This document shows positions 17,411-28,302 of a DNA stretch of 45,061 nt, one piece after another (positions within the stretch are counted from its first letter, which is position 1; the number at the start of each line of letters is the position of its first letter). The stretch comes from Ilumatobacteraceae bacterium. GTDB lineage: Bacteria; Actinomycetota; Acidimicrobiia; Acidimicrobiales; Ilumatobacteraceae. The translations under genes and the position numbers were made by a program. The DNA is taken from NCBI GenBank assembly GCA_022843125.1, contig JALHOG010000043.1:1-45061 (forward strand), in the 5' to 3' direction. Under the pieces are notes generated by a model. That model saw only the letters and a program-made list of their open reading frames with translations. It had not been told where the DNA came from and made no database searches.

Positions 17411-17721
17411 CAGACTTCCTCACCACTCGGACGTGCGATACGGACCTTGCCGCCCTTCGCGTCGGTCTTGTAACCGAGCCGGACGGTCTTGCCCTTGTGC
17501 ACGTACATCACGTTCGACACGTCGACCGGCATGTCCTTGTCGATGATCCCGGCCTGCTCGTTGGCACGGCGGGCCCGCTGATGCTTCGACGCGGTGTTCA
17601 CACCGGTGACGATGACCTTGTTGTCTCGGGGCAGGACGCGCTCGACGACGCCTTCCTTGCCCTTGTCCTTGCCCGTGATGACACGAACAGGATCTCCCTT
17701 GCGGAGTTTCACGCTGATCAC
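17410..17721 (-). CDS. rplX: 50S ribosomal protein L24
   Basis: 103 residues with the KOW motif ([19 protein letters not shown]) at the N-terminus. It is an assembly initiator on 23S rRNA. It lies 6 nt after rplN and overlaps rplE by one base. Confidence 0.97.
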   Translation of the reverse strand: MISVKLRKGDPVRVITGKDKGKEGVVERVLPRDNKVIVTGVNTASKHQRARRANEQAGIIDKDMPVDVSNVMYVHKGKTVRLGYKTDAKGGKVRIARPSGEEV

Positions 17722-17727
17722 CCTTCC

Positions 17728-18096
17728 TCAGATGACTTCCGGTGCGAGCGACACGATGCGCATGAACTTGCGGTCGCGCAGCTCACGGCCCACCGGGCCG
17801 AAGATGCGGGTGCCGCGAGGCGTGAGGTCGTCCTTGATGAGGACAGCCGCGTTCTCGTCGAAGCGGATGTAGCTGCCGTCGGGACGGCGCTTCTCCTTCT
17901 TCACGCGAACGACGACGCACTTCACGACGTCGCCCTTCTTGACGGCGGCACCGGGAATCGCGTCCTTGACCGAAGCGATGAAGATGTCACCGATCGATGC
18001 GTAACGCCGCCGGGTGCCGCCCAGGACCTTGATGCAGAGCACTTCGCGGGCGCCGCTGTTGTCGGCGACGCGAAGGCGGGACTCCTGCTGGATCAC
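17728..18096 (-). CDS. rplN: 50S ribosomal protein L14
   Basis: 122 residues, exact family length. Starts with a GTG overlapping the rpsQ stop (GTGA 18093-18096), sequence [20 protein letters not shown], with the L14 signature continuing into [15 protein letters not shown]. It contacts 16S rRNA at the subunit interface. Confidence 0.98.
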   Translation of the reverse strand: MIQQESRLRVADNSGAREVLCIKVLGGTRRRYASIGDIFIASVKDAIPGAAVKKGDVVKCVVVRVKKEKRRPDGSYIRFDENAAVLIKDDLTPRGTRIFGPVGRELRDRKFMRIVSLAPEVI

Positions 18097-18389
18097 CGTG
18101 CACGCTCCAGGATCTCGACCAAGCGCCAGCGCTTGTTCTTGCTCAACGGACGAGTTTCCATCACGCGCACCTTGTCGCCCACGCCGGCGTCGTTCGCCTC
18201 GTCGTGGGCGTACAGCTTCTTCGTGCGCAGGATGAACTTGTTGTACTTGGGGTGGCGGACGCGCTCGGTGACAGCGACCGTGATGGTCTTGTCCATCGAC
18301 GACGAGGTCACCACGCCCTCACGAACCTTGCGGGCGTTACGCGCCGCTTCGGCAGTCGTGTCGCTGGTCGTTTCGGTTGCTTCGCTCAT
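18093..18389 (-). CDS. rpsQ: 30S ribosomal protein S17
   Basis: 98 residues, with a Thr/Ala/Glu N-terminal extension of about 20 residues before the OB-fold ([20 protein letters not shown]). The signature [20 protein letters not shown] follows. It binds 16S rRNA early in 30S assembly. Eight nt separate it from rpmC. Confidence 0.97.
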   Translation of the reverse strand: MSEATETTSDTTAEAARNARKVREGVVTSSSMDKTITVAVTERVRHPKYNKFILRTKKLYAHDEANDAGVGDKVRVMETRPLSKNKRWRLVEILERAR

Positions 18390-18397
18390 GTTCGTAC

Positions 18398-18622
18398 TCA
18401 GCTCTGTGCTTCCGCGGCAGCGATCTCGCGCTGACGGATGAGGGTGTTGATCCGGGCGATCTGCCGACGGACCTTCGTGATCTCGGCGGTGTTCTCGAGC
18501 TGGCCGGTCGCGTTGCGGAAGCGCAGGTTCAGCGCCTCGTGCTTCGTCGCGCGGAGCTCCTCGATCAGTTCCCCGAGGTCCTTGTCGGCCAGCTTGTTCG
18601 CGGCCTTGTTGCTGCGTGCCAT
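18398..18622 (-). CDS. rpmC: 50S ribosomal protein L29
   Basis: 74 residues from the ATG at 18622, chosen because a good ribosome binding site (AAAGGA) lies just upstream; the frame is open further but that part is shadow of rplP. Two-helix L29 with [20 protein letters not shown] and [17 protein letters not shown]. It sits at the peptide exit port, where L23 and trigger factor/SRP also bind. Confidence 0.96.
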   Translation of the reverse strand: MARSNKAANKLADKDLGELIEELRATKHEALNLRFRNATGQLENTAEITKVRRQIARINTLIRQREIAAAEAQS

Positions 18623-18638
18623 CGTCGGTTCCTTTCGC

Positions 18639-19055
18639 TCAGATCCGCTCGTCACGGGTGATGACCCGTGCCTTGATCGGCAGCTTCTGGATGGCCTTCT
18701 CCAACGCCGCGATCGCCAACTGCTCGTCAGGGAACGAGAGCTCGAACAACACGCGGCCGGGACGGACGACGGCAACCCAGAACTCAGGGTTCCCCTTGCC
18801 CGAACCCATGCGGGTCTCGGCCGGCTTCTTCGTGACGGGCTTGTCGGGGAAGACGTTGATCCAGACCTTGCCACCACGCTTGATGGAACGGGTCATCGCG
18901 ATACGAGCAGCTTCGATCTGGCGGGCGGTGAGCCAGCCTGGTTCGAGCGCCTGGATGCCGTACTCGCCGAAGCTGAGGTTGGCGCCGCCCTTGGTCATTC
19001 CCTTGGTGCGGCCGCGGTGGTGCTTGCGATGTGCGACCTTGCGGGGCATCAACAT
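18639..19055 (-). CDS. rplP: 50S ribosomal protein L16
   Basis: 138 residues, usual length. [20 protein letters not shown] start, [20 protein letters not shown] and [16 protein letters not shown] are conserved L16 segments. It lies beside the A-site tRNA and is added late in assembly. Twelve nt separate it from rpsC. Confidence 0.98.
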   Translation of the reverse strand: MLMPRKVAHRKHHRGRTKGMTKGGANLSFGEYGIQALEPGWLTARQIEAARIAMTRSIKRGGKVWINVFPDKPVTKKPAETRMGSGKGNPEFWVAVVRPGRVLFELSFPDEQLAIAALEKAIQKLPIKARVITRDERI

Positions 19056-19067
19056 GATCGGGCTCCC

Positions 19068-19963
<896 letters not shown>

Positions 19964-19964
<1 letters not shown>

Positions 19965-20884
19965 CAGTTGTTCTCCGTCTCGGTGGCCGTGTCGTCGTTG
20001 GCGTCGTCGGACTGCGAGCCGGGCTTGCTGAAGCCGGCCGCCTCAGCGCTCTCCTCGGTGTCGAACCAGACCTCGGCCTTCGTCACCGCGTAATAACGCG
20101 TGTTTGGCATGTGGTAGAGCATCGAGTCGGCGTTGCCCTTGATCGGGTGGGTGTCGGGGCCGTTGCCGTCGGCATCGGGAACCACCGAGCCCGCCCATTC
20201 GCCGGCGGCGAAGTCACCGGCGGCGGCTTCGGCAGCCTCGACCTCGTCGGCGGAGACCTCCACGGTCTCGACCTCGATCGACTCGACCGCCTCGGCCTCG
20301 GTGACGTCACCGGTGTCGATGTCGTCATCGGTGTCGACTGCGGTGTCGCCGCCCTCGGCGGCAGCCTTCGCGGCCTGAGCCCGGGTGCGGCTGCGCTCGA
20401 CGCGTGCACGACGCTTGGCGCTGTCGCTCGCGTTCGCGCCCTCGGCGCGGGCCCGCACGACCTCGAGACGACGCTCGCTCATGCGGGCGACGACGACCGT
20501 GATGTGGCAGGTGCGCTTGCGGATGCGGGTGGCTCGGCCACGGGCGCGGGGCCGGAAGCGGCGCAGCGTCGGGCCCTCGTCGGCGAAGCATGCGAGCACG
20601 AACAGCTCGTCGGCGTCGGCGATGTACGAACCGGTGTTGTCGGGGTTGGTGGCGTTGGCCACCGCGCTCGCGAGCACCTTGCGGATGTCCTTGGCGATGC
20701 TGCGGTCGGTGAACTGCAACACCTCGTCGGCGCGACGCACGTCGAGCCCACGGATCAGGTCGAGCACGGCGCGGGCCTTGTAGGCCGACGACCGCACGTA
20801 CTTGGCCGTGGCCTTCGTACCGTGGCGCTCACCGGTGGCCAGCGTGGCCATCGTGGCGCCCTCGTTCAGCTTGGGTCCACGCAT
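19964..20884 (-). CDS. rplV: 50S ribosomal protein L22 with added C-terminal sunset-like domain
   Basis: 306 residues, against about 110-130 for ordinary L22. Residues about 23-145 are L22 ([40 protein letters not shown], the tunnel hairpin). An Arg/Ala segment (150-178) and an acidic linker (180-228) lead to an extra domain, about 229-290: EW.GS, then [30 protein letters not shown]. This resembles the small 'sunset' domain I know from actinobacterial ArfC-like proteins and a similar end module of some secreted nucleases (recognition from memory). L4 in this cluster carries the same domain. L22 lines the peptide exit tunnel. ATG at 20884 shares one base with the rpsS stop; a second Met at codon 12 is an alternative start. 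Confidence 0.95.
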
Positions 20885-21162
20885 CAGCGACGCGCCCCCT
20901 TCTCCTGCCCGGCGTGGAACTTGAAGGTCCGCGTGGGGCTGAACTCACCGAGCTTGTGACCGACCATCGACTCGGTGACGTACACCGGGACGTGCTTGCG
21001 GCCGTCGTGCACGGCAATCGTGTGCCCGACCATGTCGGGGATGATCGTGGAGCGGCGCGACCAGGTCTTGATGACCTTGCGCTCGCCGGCGGCGTTCTGC
21101 TCATCGACCTTCTTGAGCAGATGCCCGTCGACGAACGGACCCTTCTTGAGACTGCGAGACAT
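20884..21162 (-). CDS. rpsS: 30S ribosomal protein S19
   Basis: 92 residues, usual length. [20 protein letters not shown] and [21 protein letters not shown], with the C-terminal [16 protein letters not shown], are diagnostic. It contacts the A-site finger at the 30S head. It lies between rplB and rplV in the standard order. Confidence 0.98.
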   Translation of the reverse strand: MSRSLKKGPFVDGHLLKKVDEQNAAGERKVIKTWSRRSTIIPDMVGHTIAVHDGRKHVPVYVTESMVGHKLGEFSPTRTFKFHAGQEKGARR

Positions 21163-21192
21163 GTTCTTCCTCTGCTGGGCTCTCCGGGCGCC

Positions 21193-22029
21193 TTAGCGGC
21201 GACCCTTCCCGGTGCGACGACGACGGATGATGAGGCGCGAGCTGGCCTTCTTCGAGCGGCGGGTGCGGCTCTCCGGCTTGCCCCACGGCGACACGGCGGG
21301 ACGACCGCCGGACGTGCGGCCCTCGCCACCACCGAGCGGGTGGTCGACGGGGTTCATGGCGACGCCGCGGGTCTGGGGCTTGACGCCCTTCCACCGGTTG
21401 CGGCCGGCCTTGCCGATCTTGACGAGCTCGTGCTCGCTGTTGCCGACCTCACCGACCGTGGCGCGGCAGTCGATCGGCACGCGCCGCATCTCGGTGGAGG
21501 GCATGCGCAGCGTGGCGTACTCGCCGTCCTTGGCGACGAGCTGCACGGCGATACCGGCCGACCGGCCGATCTTGCCGCCCTGACCGGGACGCAACTCGAC
21601 GTTGTGGATGGTCGTACCGACCGGGATGTACCGCATCGCCATGGCGTTGCCCGGCTTGATGTCGGCGCCGTGGCCCGACTTGACGGTGTCACCGACGCTG
21701 AGGCCCTTGGGCGCCAGGATGTAGGCCTTCTCACCGTCGGAGTAGTGCAGCAGTGCGATGCGGCAGGTGCGGTTCGGGTCGTACTCGATACCGGCGACCT
21801 TGGCCGGCACGCCGTCCTTGGTGCGCTTGAAGTCGATGACGCGGTAGCGCTGCTTGTGACCGCCACCGATGTGGCGCGAGGTCTTGCGGCCGTAGGAGTT
21901 GCGGCCACCGGACTTGGACTTCTTGACCAGCAGCGACTTCTCGGGCGTCGACTTCGTGATCTCGGAGAAGTCGGACGACGTCTGGAAGCGACGGCCGGGG
22001 CTGGTGGGCTTGCGTGAACGAATCGCCAT
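21193..22029 (-). CDS. rplB: 50S ribosomal protein L2
   Basis: 278 residues, usual length. [20 protein letters not shown] near the N-terminus and the peptidyl-transferase-adjacent segment [20 protein letters not shown], with the conserved His, are present. It is required for subunit association and peptidyl transfer. Eight nt after rplW. Confidence 0.98.
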   Translation of the reverse strand: MAIRSRKPTSPGRRFQTSSDFSEITKSTPEKSLLVKKSKSGGRNSYGRKTSRHIGGGHKQRYRVIDFKRTKDGVPAKVAGIEYDPNRTCRIALLHYSDGEKAYILAPKGLSVGDTVKSGHGADIKPGNAMAMRYIPVGTTIHNVELRPGQGGKIGRSAGIAVQLVAKDGEYATLRMPSTEMRRVPIDCRATVGEVGNSEHELVKIGKAGRNRWKGVKPQTRGVAMNPVDHPLGGGEGRTSGGRPAVSPWGKPESRTRRSKKASSRLIIRRRRTGKGRR

Positions 22030-22037
22030 GACAGACC

Positions 22038-22328
22038 TCAGTTCTCGAACAGCGGGATCTCGCCCGCTGCCAGCGTCACGATGGCGCGCTTCGAATCGGG
22101 CTTGGAGCCGCGCCGGTTGCTGCCCCGCACTCGGGTTGCCTTGCCCTTGCGGTTCAGCGTGTTGACCTTGAGCACCTCGACGCCCCAGATGGCCTGGACG
22201 GCGTCACGGATCTCCGGCTTGCTGGCGCTCGCGTGGACCTTGAACGTGTAGACGCCGGTCTCCATGAGCTCGTAGCTCTTCTCGGAGACGACGGGCGCCA
22301 GGATGATGTCGCGGGGATCCTTCATCAC
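22038..22328 (-). CDS. rplW: 50S ribosomal protein L23
   Basis: 96 residues, normal length with no extension. [20 protein letters not shown] and the C-terminal [15 protein letters not shown] match L23. It forms the docking site for trigger factor and SRP at the tunnel exit. Its ATG overlaps the rplD stop (ATGA 22325-22328), so it is translated right after the extended L4. Confidence 0.97.
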   Translation of the reverse strand: MMKDPRDIILAPVVSEKSYELMETGVYTFKVHASASKPEIRDAVQAIWGVEVLKVNTLNRKGKATRVRGSNRRGSKPDSKRAIVTLAAGEIPLFEN

Positions 22329-23323
22329 TCGCTCTCCGTTTCGGTGGCGGGCTCGTCGCCCGCCGCGTCGTCAGCATCCTCTGCGGCCTGCTGCGATGCG
22401 GGCTTGCTGAAGCCGGCGGCTTCGGCACTCTCCTCGGTGTCGAACCACACCTCGGCAACCGTCTGCTTGTAGAAGCGGCTGCCGGGCGTGTGGTAGAGCA
22501 TCGAGTCGCGGTTGCCCTTGATGTCGTACCCGGCCGGGGCGGACCCGTCGGCCGTGGCCTTTGCGGAACCCGACCACTCGGCTTCGCCGCTCTCGTCTGC
22601 CGCCTCATCCGCTGCCTCATCCGCAACGTCTTCGACTGCTGCGAAGGGCTGGGGAGCGGCGACGGACGCTGCGGACGTTGCGGACGTTGCGGACTTGGCG
22701 GCCTTCCCGGCGCCGTTGAACGTCGGGAGCACATCCTGGGTGAACACGACGAAGTCGTTGCAGAGCACGTCGTAGGCGTTGAGCTCACCTGGAGCGATCA
22801 GCTGCACCTCGGGGAGGTTGCGGAAGCTGAGCGCCGTCGCGGCGTCGTCGCGGCCGACGACCACCAGCACACGACCTTCGACGCCGAGGCCGGCGAGGGC
22901 CTTGACGGCGGTCTTCGTGCTCGGCGTATCGATGCCCCACGAGTCGACGACGACGACCTTGCCCTCGTTGGCCCGGTCGGACAGGGCCGACCGCAGTGCG
23001 AGCGAGATCATCTTCTTCGGTGTCTTCTGGTTGTACTTGCGCGGCTTCGGGCCGAGCGCCACACCACCACCGCTGAAGTGCGGCGACCGGATCGAGCCCT
23101 GGCGGGCGTTGCCCGTGCCCTTCTGGCGGTAGGGCTTGGCGCCACCACCGCGCACTTCGGAGCGGGTCTTGGTGCTCTGCGTCCCGGCGCGCCGGGCTGC
23201 GAGCTGGGCGGTCACGACCTGGTGCATGACCGGCACGTTCGGCTGGATACCGAACACCGCGTCATCGAGGTCGACCGTGCCGGCGCTCTTGCCGGCGACG
23301 TTCTTGAGGGTGATCTGCGCCAT
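22325..23323 (-). CDS. rplD: 50S ribosomal protein L4 with added C-terminal sunset-like domain
   Basis: 332 residues from the ATG at 23323; a GTG at 23332 overlapping the rplC stop (GTGA) is an alternative. Ordinary L4 is about 205-220 residues, and here residues 1-205 are normal ([20 protein letters not shown], the tunnel loop; [14 protein letters not shown]). Residues 206-248 are an Ala/Ser then acidic linker (repeated [10 protein letters not shown]). Residues about 249-310 repeat the domain on L22: [36 protein letters not shown]4 meets L22 at the tunnel constriction, and in enterobacteria L4 also regulates the S10 operon. Confidence 0.95.
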   Translation of the reverse strand: MAQITLKNVAGKSAGTVDLDDAVFGIQPNVPVMHQVVTAQLAARRAGTQSTKTRSEVRGGGAKPYRQKGTGNARQGSIRSPHFSGGGVALGPKPRKYNQKTPKKMISLALRSALSDRANEGKVVVVDSWGIDTPSTKTAVKALAGLGVEGRVLVVVGRDDAATALSFRNLPEVQLIAPGELNAYDVLCNDFVVFTQDVLPTFNGAGKAAKSATSATSAASVAAPQPFAAVEDVADEAADEAADESGEAEWSGSAKATADGSAPAGYDIKGNRDSMLYHTPGSRFYKQTVAEVWFDTEESAEAAGFSKPASQQAAEDADDAAGDEPATETESE

Positions 23324-23328
23324 GGCGA

Positions 23329-23976
23329 TCACGCTCCCTTCTGGACGTGCTTGACGGCGTTGCGGACCGAGATCACGCCACCGTTCGGACCCGGGATCGA
23401 ACCCTTGATCAGCAGCACGTTGCGCTCGGCGTCGGATTCGACGACCTCGAGGTTCAGGGTGGTCACCTGCTCGTGGCCCATGTGCCCCGACATGCTGAGG
23501 CCCTTGAACACGCGGCCCGGGAACGAGCACTGACCGATCGAGCCGGGGGCCCGATGGTGCTTGTGGTTGCCGTGGCTGGCGCCCTGCCCCTTGAAGTTGT
23601 GACGCTTCATGGTGCCGGCGAAGCCCTTGCCCCGGCTGACGCCGGTGACGTCGACCCTGGTACCCGCCGGGATCGCGTCGACCGTGATCTCCTGGCCGAC
23701 CTCGTAGCCGTCGACCGAGTCGAGGCGGAGTTCGATCAGGCGCGTGCCGGGCTGCACGCCCGCCTTCGCGTAGTGGCCGGCGGTCGGCTTGTTGAGCTTC
23801 TTCGCGTCTCGGTGACCCTGGGTCACCTGGAGTGCGGTGTATCCATCTCGCTCGGTCGTCTTGATCTGGACGACGCGCATGGGTTCGACACGGAGGACCG
23901 TGACGGGCACGACCTTGTCGTCCACCCACTTCTGCGTCATCCCGACCTTTTCGCCGAGGATCACTGTCTGTGCCAT
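23329..23976 (-). CDS. rplC: 50S ribosomal protein L3
   Basis: 215 residues from the ATG at 23976, preceded by AGGAACAG; the frame runs further upstream but without L3-like sequence. [10 protein letters not shown] at the start, [20 protein letters not shown] and [20 protein letters not shown] are diagnostic. L3 initiates 50S assembly and reaches towards the peptidyl-transferase centre. In this genome it heads the cluster, because rpsJ, normally just upstream, is 7.8 kb away. Confidence 0.97.
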   Translation of the reverse strand: MAQTVILGEKVGMTQKWVDDKVVPVTVLRVEPMRVVQIKTTERDGYTALQVTQGHRDAKKLNKPTAGHYAKAGVQPGTRLIELRLDSVDGYEVGQEITVDAIPAGTRVDVTGVSRGKGFAGTMKRHNFKGQGASHGNHKHHRAPGSIGQCSFPGRVFKGLSMSGHMGHEQVTTLNLEVVESDAERNVLLIKGSIPGPNGGVISVRNAVKHVQKGA

Positions 23977-24266
23977 GACGGCTGTTCCTGTTCGTTGATC
24001 GAGCCCCGGAGGGCTATCCACTGGCTCGCCGGGCTCTGGCCCGACGATCTGACCTGCCCGAATCGTGAGGCGACGGTGGCTCGTCGTGACGAACATGTCG
24101 CTTCCACGCAAATGCTCCGCCGACCTGCCCGAAGGAGAGCAGCCGTGCGGAGCACCCGGTCAAGTTGTCGCCGTGAGGTCCCCGCCGGCTGACCGGAACG
24201 GGCACACACGGACATCGTTTGCGAATACTGACCGTGCTCGGAGAAGCCTCCGGGCACGGCTGGGAA
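23977..24266 (-). other. Long structured leader of the rplC cluster
   Basis: About 290 nt separate the proposed promoter from rplC. It contains inverted repeats: tgctccg (24113-24119) with cggagca (24148-24154) around an inner ctgc/gcag pair, and agccc/gggct (24002-24015) with a 4-nt loop just before the ribosome binding site. No convincing ORF is seen. By analogy with ribosomal operons elsewhere it could carry autogenous control, but no known leader motif is recognised. Confidence 0.4.
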
Positions 24267-24295
24267 ATGCTATCGGCGGCGAAGCCCCCCGACAA
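24267..24295 (-). promoter_or_regulatory. Candidate promoter of the rplC ribosomal cluster
   Basis: On the minus strand TTGTCG (24295-24290) and TAGCAT (24272-24267) are separated by exactly 17 nt, each matching four of six consensus positions. It lies in the gap between the HtrA-like gene and rplC, where a new promoter is needed because rpsJ is elsewhere. Confidence 0.5.
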
Positions 24296-24322
24296 CCGCG
24301 CTGATCGCTCGGTCGCGACGGC

Positions 24323-25555
24323 TCACGCTTCGGGGCGGGTGGTCAACGTCGCGCTGAGATCGACCGGATCTCCGTCACGAACGACCGTCAGCGTGATCCG
24401 GTCACCCGGCTCGAGATCGCGAATGGCAGCGATCATGCCCACGGCACCGTCGATCGGCACACCGTCGACCGCGACGACGAGGTCGCCGACCATGACCCCG
24501 GCCTCCGCAGCGGGGGTGTCAGGTTGCACATCGCTGACGATCGCACCCTGCCCGCCGTCACTGCGATCGTCGAGCCCGACCCCGAGGAACCCTTCGAGCC
24601 GGGACTCACCGCCGGCCTGGTCGCGCAGTGAGGCCACGATCGGCAACGCCTCGCCGACCGAGATCGCGAAGCCGACGTTGGAGGCCGCCGTCGTGGAATC
24701 GCCCCTTGCGACGGCGGTGTTGATCCCGACGACCTCGCCGGCCGCGTTCACGAGCGGCCCGCCCGAGTTGCCCGACGAGATCGCCGCGTCGGTCTGGATG
24801 AGACCGTCGAGCGCGCCATCGGCCAGGCCGAGCGTGCGGTCGAGCGCCGACACGATCCCCCGGGTGACCGACGGCCCGCCGTCGAGGTCGAGGGCGAACC
24901 CGATCGCGACCACCTCGTCACCGAGCCGGATCGACTCGGGGTCGGCGAACACCGCCGGCGTGAAGCCATCGCCCGAGATGCGCAGCAGGGCCAGGTCGTT
25001 CCCGGCGTCGGCGGCGAGCAACGTCGCCGGCCTCGGCTCGGTTTCCCCGGCGAGCCGGACTCGGATCTCGGTCGCACCCTCCACGACGTGCGCGTTGGTC
25101 AACACCTCGCCGTCGGAGGTGGTGATGACACCGGTCCCGATCGAACCGCCTCGGCCGAACTCGCCGTCGACATCGGCGCTGATCGTCACGACCGACGGCG
25201 CCACGAACTCGGCGACGGCCGCCACGTCGATCGCGACCGCCACCGCGTCGCGGCCGGGGCCGACATCGATCGGCCGGTCCGAAGCCCGCTGCGGCGGCGC
25301 CGGATCCCTGACGAGGCCGGTGGCGACGACTGCCCCGACGCCGGCGGCACCGATCAGCATCACGGCTGCCGTGAGCAACAGCGCGATCGAGCGCCCTCGG
25401 CGGCGGCGCGGGAACGACGGCGGCGGAGGCGGCAACGACACGGCTGGACCGGGCGAGACGGGCGAGGTCAGCTCCGGGCGGGGCGAGCCGACGACCGGCG
25501 GCCGCCAGGCGGCATGTGGGTCGCCGGCAACAGGTTCGTCAAAAGGCGACGTCAC
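24323..25555 (-). CDS. Membrane-anchored HtrA/DegP-like serine protease with PDZ domain
   Basis: 410 residues from the GTG at 25555; the frame extends upstream through a tandem repeat and is not credible there. A proline-rich cytoplasmic N-terminus with an RRRRGR stop is followed by one membrane helix (about 57-80). The trypsin-like domain has all three catalytic residues: His156 (TNAHVV), Asp187 (GNDLAL) and Ser264 (SSGNSGGPL). A PDZ domain follows (about 320-405, LGVGLDDRS then AGVMVGDLVVAVDG). This is the standard actinobacterial HtrA/PepD layout: surface protein quality control on the outer face of the membrane. It is a single-gene unit between potA and rplC, divergent from potA. Confidence 0.92.
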   Translation of the reverse strand: MTSPFDEPVAGDPHAAWRPPVVGSPRPELTSPVSPGPAVSLPPPPPSFPRRRRGRSIALLLTAAVMLIGAAGVGAVVATGLVRDPAPPQRASDRPIDVGPGRDAVAVAIDVAAVAEFVAPSVVTISADVDGEFGRGGSIGTGVITTSDGEVLTNAHVVEGATEIRVRLAGETEPRPATLLAADAGNDLALLRISGDGFTPAVFADPESIRLGDEVVAIGFALDLDGGPSVTRGIVSALDRTLGLADGALDGLIQTDAAISSGNSGGPLVNAAGEVVGINTAVARGDSTTAASNVGFAISVGEALPIVASLRDQAGGESRLEGFLGVGLDDRSDGGQGAIVSDVQPDTPAAEAGVMVGDLVVAVDGVPIDGAVGMIAAIRDLEPGDRITLTVVRDGDPVDLSATLTTRPEA

Positions 25556-25568
25556 CCGCCCCTTTGTA
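25553..25568 (-). promoter_or_regulatory. Start region of the HtrA-like gene: RBS or leaderless -10
   Basis: Upstream of the GTG the minus strand reads TACAAAGGGGCGG. AAAGGGG would serve as ribosome binding site. Alternatively TGGTACAAA is an extended -10 placed 7 nt before the GTG, which would make the message leaderless. The sequence alone does not decide. Confidence 0.35.
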
Positions 25569-25622
25569 CCAAGGTTCCGCCAGGAGCGGCACTCCGTGCT
25601 CGGATCCCTGGGCGAACTACAA

Positions 25623-25694
25623 CCCGCACGACAACCCCGCACGTCACCCCGCACAACACCCCGCACGACACCCCGCACGACACCCCGCACGACA
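25623..25694. repeat. 12-bp tandem repeat, about six copies
   Basis: Unit ccccgcacgaca recurs with exact 12-bp spacing from 25635 to 25694 (five copies), with a diverged sixth copy from 25623. It lies in the divergent gap (25556-25849) between the HtrA-like gene and potA. Nothing else clear is seen in that gap, including no convincing potA promoter. Confidence 0.85.
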
Positions 25695-25849
25695 CCTGAA
25701 CCGCGTGAACGGTCGATGACAGCTCCGTCAACACCGTCCAGCGGCTTGCGAAAGGGGGGATCCCGATGACAGAGTTTGGCCCCAAGGGAGGGGCTGCCCA
25801 GTGATTCGCCGTTCGTCGCGCGTCATGATCGGGTGCAGCATCGATATCC

Positions 25850-27001
25850 ATGGGTGAGTCCAGGACGTCGGACGACGTCATCGTCCTACGGGGCGTGCAC
25901 AAGTCGTTCGGCACGTTCGTGGCGGTCGACCAGGCCAACTTCAGCATCGGCCGTGGCGAGTTCTTCGCGATGCTCGGCCCATCGGGTTGTGGGAAGACGA
26001 CGACCCTCAAGATGATCGCCGGCTTCGAGCAGCCCACCCGCGGCCAGGTGCTCCTCGAGGGAGAAGACGTCTCCCGCACCCCGCCGTACAAACGCAACGT
26101 CAACACGGTCTTCCAGCAGTACGCCCTGTTCCCGCACATGACGGTCGCTCAGAACGTCGCGTTCGGTCCGCGATCGAAGAAGGTCGATCGGGCGGTCTAC
26201 GAGCCACGGGTCGCCGAGATGCTCGAAGTCGTGCGGCTCACCGAGTTCGCGAGCCGGAAGCCGGCGCAGATGTCGGGCGGGCAGCAGCAGCGCGTGGCGC
26301 TCGCCCGGGCACTCGTGAACATGCCGAGCGCACTCCTGCTCGACGAACCCCTCGCCGCGCTCGACCTGAAGTTGCGCGAGGCGATGCAGCTCGAACTCAA
26401 GCGGATCCAGCGCGAGGTCGGCATCACGTTCGTCTTCGTCACCCACGACCAGGGCGAGGCGCTCACCATGAGCGACCGCATCGCGGTCATGAGCCAGGGT
26501 CGTGTCGAGCAGATCGGCACGCCGGAGGAGATCTACCACTCGCCGGCATCGCTGTTCGTCGCCGGGTTCATCGGGTCGGCCAACCTCCTCCCCGGCACGG
26601 TGAAGGGCCTCGACGGCGACGACGCCGTGCTCGAGTTGGCGTCGGGCGGCACGATCCGGACCCGGGTCGGAACCCCGCCGATCATCGGCGAGCGCTACTC
26701 GGTGATGCTGCGCCCCGAGCGTCTCGTGGCGTCGACCGAGCCCAGCACCGATGGCCGATCGATCGCCGGTGTCGTCAACGAGCTCATCTTCCAGGGTGCG
26801 TCGACGCGCCTCGAGCTCGTCGTCGGTGACGGCACGACGGTCGTCGCGAACATGATCGACGATGGCCGAGGGCCCTCGATCCGGCCCGGTGACGCCGTCC
26901 ACGTGTCGTGGGCGGCCGGTGCCGCCTACCTGATCCCGGGCTGGCCGTCGGTCGCCGGCGCCACGTCCACCGATGTCGACGCGATCGAGGCGGCGCTCTG
27001 A
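25850..27001 (+). CDS. potA: Polyamine-type ABC transporter ATP-binding protein
   Basis: 383 residues. Complete ABC ATPase: Walker A GPSGCGKT (43-50), Q-loop [12 protein letters not shown] (about 88-98), signature [15 protein letters not shown] (141-155), Walker B ALLLDEP (161-167) and switch His in FVTHDQGEA. The C-terminal third (about 240-370) is a TOBE-type domain, as in PotA/CUT1-family ATPases. It powers import through the two permeases downstream. Start is ATG 25850 with no clear ribosome binding site. Spermidine/putrescine is the family-typical substrate; related systems take other cations or compounds, so specificity is inferred. It is not a PstB. Confidence 0.92.
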   Translation: MGESRTSDDVIVLRGVHKSFGTFVAVDQANFSIGRGEFFAMLGPSGCGKTTTLKMIAGFEQPTRGQVLLEGEDVSRTPPYKRNVNTVFQQYALFPHMTVAQNVAFGPRSKKVDRAVYEPRVAEMLEVVRLTEFASRKPAQMSGGQQQRVALARALVNMPSALLLDEPLAALDLKLREAMQLELKRIQREVGITFVFVTHDQGEALTMSDRIAVMSQGRVEQIGTPEEIYHSPASLFVAGFIGSANLLPGTVKGLDGDDAVLELASGGTIRTRVGTPPIIGERYSVMLRPERLVASTEPSTDGRSIAGVVNELIFQGASTRLELVVGDGTTVVANMIDDGRGPSIRPGDAVHVSWAAGAAYLIPGWPSVAGATSTDVDAIEAAL

Positions 27002-27062
27002 CCACCGCCGCCACACCACTCTTCCCATCCCCACCCCACCACTATCAAGGAGAGAACCGCCC

Positions 27063-28295
27063 GTGAACTCCCGTAACCCCCGCAACCCTCGAGCCCGCAG
27101 CATGCAGCTGTCCCGCCGCCAGTTCCTGGTGCGGTCAGGACTGATCGGCACCGCCGGTCTTGCACTGCCTTCCTTCCTGGCCGCCTGCGGCGGCGATGAC
27201 GAGGAGGACGGCGCCGCGACCGGCGGCGACACGGCGACCGGCGCCACGCCGGGCACGACCGCAGCCGGCGGCGGCGGACAGTCGCTCCTGTTCGACAACT
27301 GGCCGGCATACATCGACCCCACCGAGGACGGCGCCACCGGCACCGTCGATCGGTTCCGCGCTGCGACCGGCATCGACCTCACGTACACCGAGGGCCTCAA
27401 CGACAACAACGAGTACTTCGCCAAGATCCAGCCGCTCCTCGGCGCCGGCAACACCATCGAGCCCGACATCATCGCCCCGACCTACTGGATGGCCGGCCGG
27501 ATCATCAACCTCGGCTGGGTCGACAAGCTCCCGATCGACGAGGTCCCGAACGCTGCCAATCTCCGCGACGACCTCGTCAACCCCACCTGGGACCCGACCG
27601 GTGAGTTCTCGCTGCCCTGGCAGACCGGCATGACCGGCATCGCCTACAACCTGGAAGCCACCGGCCGCGAGATCACGTCCATCGAGGACCTGTTCGATCC
27701 GGCGTTCAGCGGCAAGATCGGCATGCTCACCGAGATGCGCGACACGATCGGCCTGATCATGCTCGGCCTCGGCAAGGACCCGTCGACGGTCGCCTCGTTC
27801 GACGACGTAGCGGAGGCGTTCGAGAAGCTCGAGCAGGCAAAGGCCGCCGGCCAGATCCGGCAGTTCACCGGCAACGACTACCTCGACGACCTCGCCACCG
27901 GCAACTTCGCCGCCTGCATCGGCTGGTCGGGTGACGTGCTGCAGCTCGGCAAGGACAACCCGAACGTCCGGTTCGTGATCCCCGAGGAGGGCGGCATGCG
28001 CTGGGCCGACACGATGATCATGCCGAAGGGCGCTGCGAACCGCAGCGCGGCGGCGCAGTTCATGAACTTCGTCTACGACCCGGTCGAGCAGGCCCAGCTC
28101 ACGGCGTGGGTGCAGTACATCTCGCCCGTCAAGGGCACCCAGGACGAGGTGGCGAAGATCGATCCCGAGCTCGCCGAGAACCCCCTGCTGTTCCCCGACG
28201 ACGCCACCAACGCCCGTCTGCGGAGCTTCGCCTCGCTGAACGACGAGACCGAGGTCGAGATGGACACCCGCTTCGCGAGCATCGTCGGAGCCTGA
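27063..28295 (+). CDS. potD: Polyamine-type substrate-binding lipoprotein
   Basis: 410 residues from the GTG at 27063, preceded by AAGGAGAG at good distance; an internal ATG at 27102 is the alternative. The N-terminus is a Tat signal (SRRQFLVRSG, 17-26) ending in a lipobox FLAAC with Cys42, so the folded protein is exported and lipid-anchored. A low-complexity GGDTATGATPG stretch precedes the PotD-type binding domain (LLFDNWPAYIDPTE; YTEGLNDNNEYFAKIQPLL; APTYWMAGRII). It captures the substrate outside the membrane for PotB/PotC. The 61-nt gap to potA holds only the ribosome binding site. Confidence 0.92.
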   Translation: MNSRNPRNPRARSMQLSRRQFLVRSGLIGTAGLALPSFLAACGGDDEEDGAATGGDTATGATPGTTAAGGGGQSLLFDNWPAYIDPTEDGATGTVDRFRAATGIDLTYTEGLNDNNEYFAKIQPLLGAGNTIEPDIIAPTYWMAGRIINLGWVDKLPIDEVPNAANLRDDLVNPTWDPTGEFSLPWQTGMTGIAYNLEATGREITSIEDLFDPAFSGKIGMLTEMRDTIGLIMLGLGKDPSTVASFDDVAEAFEKLEQAKAAGQIRQFTGNDYLDDLATGNFAACIGWSGDVLQLGKDNPNVRFVIPEEGGMRWADTMIMPKGAANRSAAAQFMNFVYDPVEQAQLTAWVQYISPVKGTQDEVAKIDPELAENPLLFPDDATNARLRSFASLNDETEVEMDTRFASIVGA

Positions 28296-28302
28296 GGCAG
28301 CC

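Noticed and set aside
25623..25694. Possible CRISPR array
   Set aside because: Units are 12 bp, directly adjacent and without spacers.
25850..27001. Could this ATPase be the missing PstB?
   Set aside because: It has a C-terminal TOBE-type domain and forms an operon with its own PotD/PotB/PotC, on the other strand and 15 kb from pstCA.
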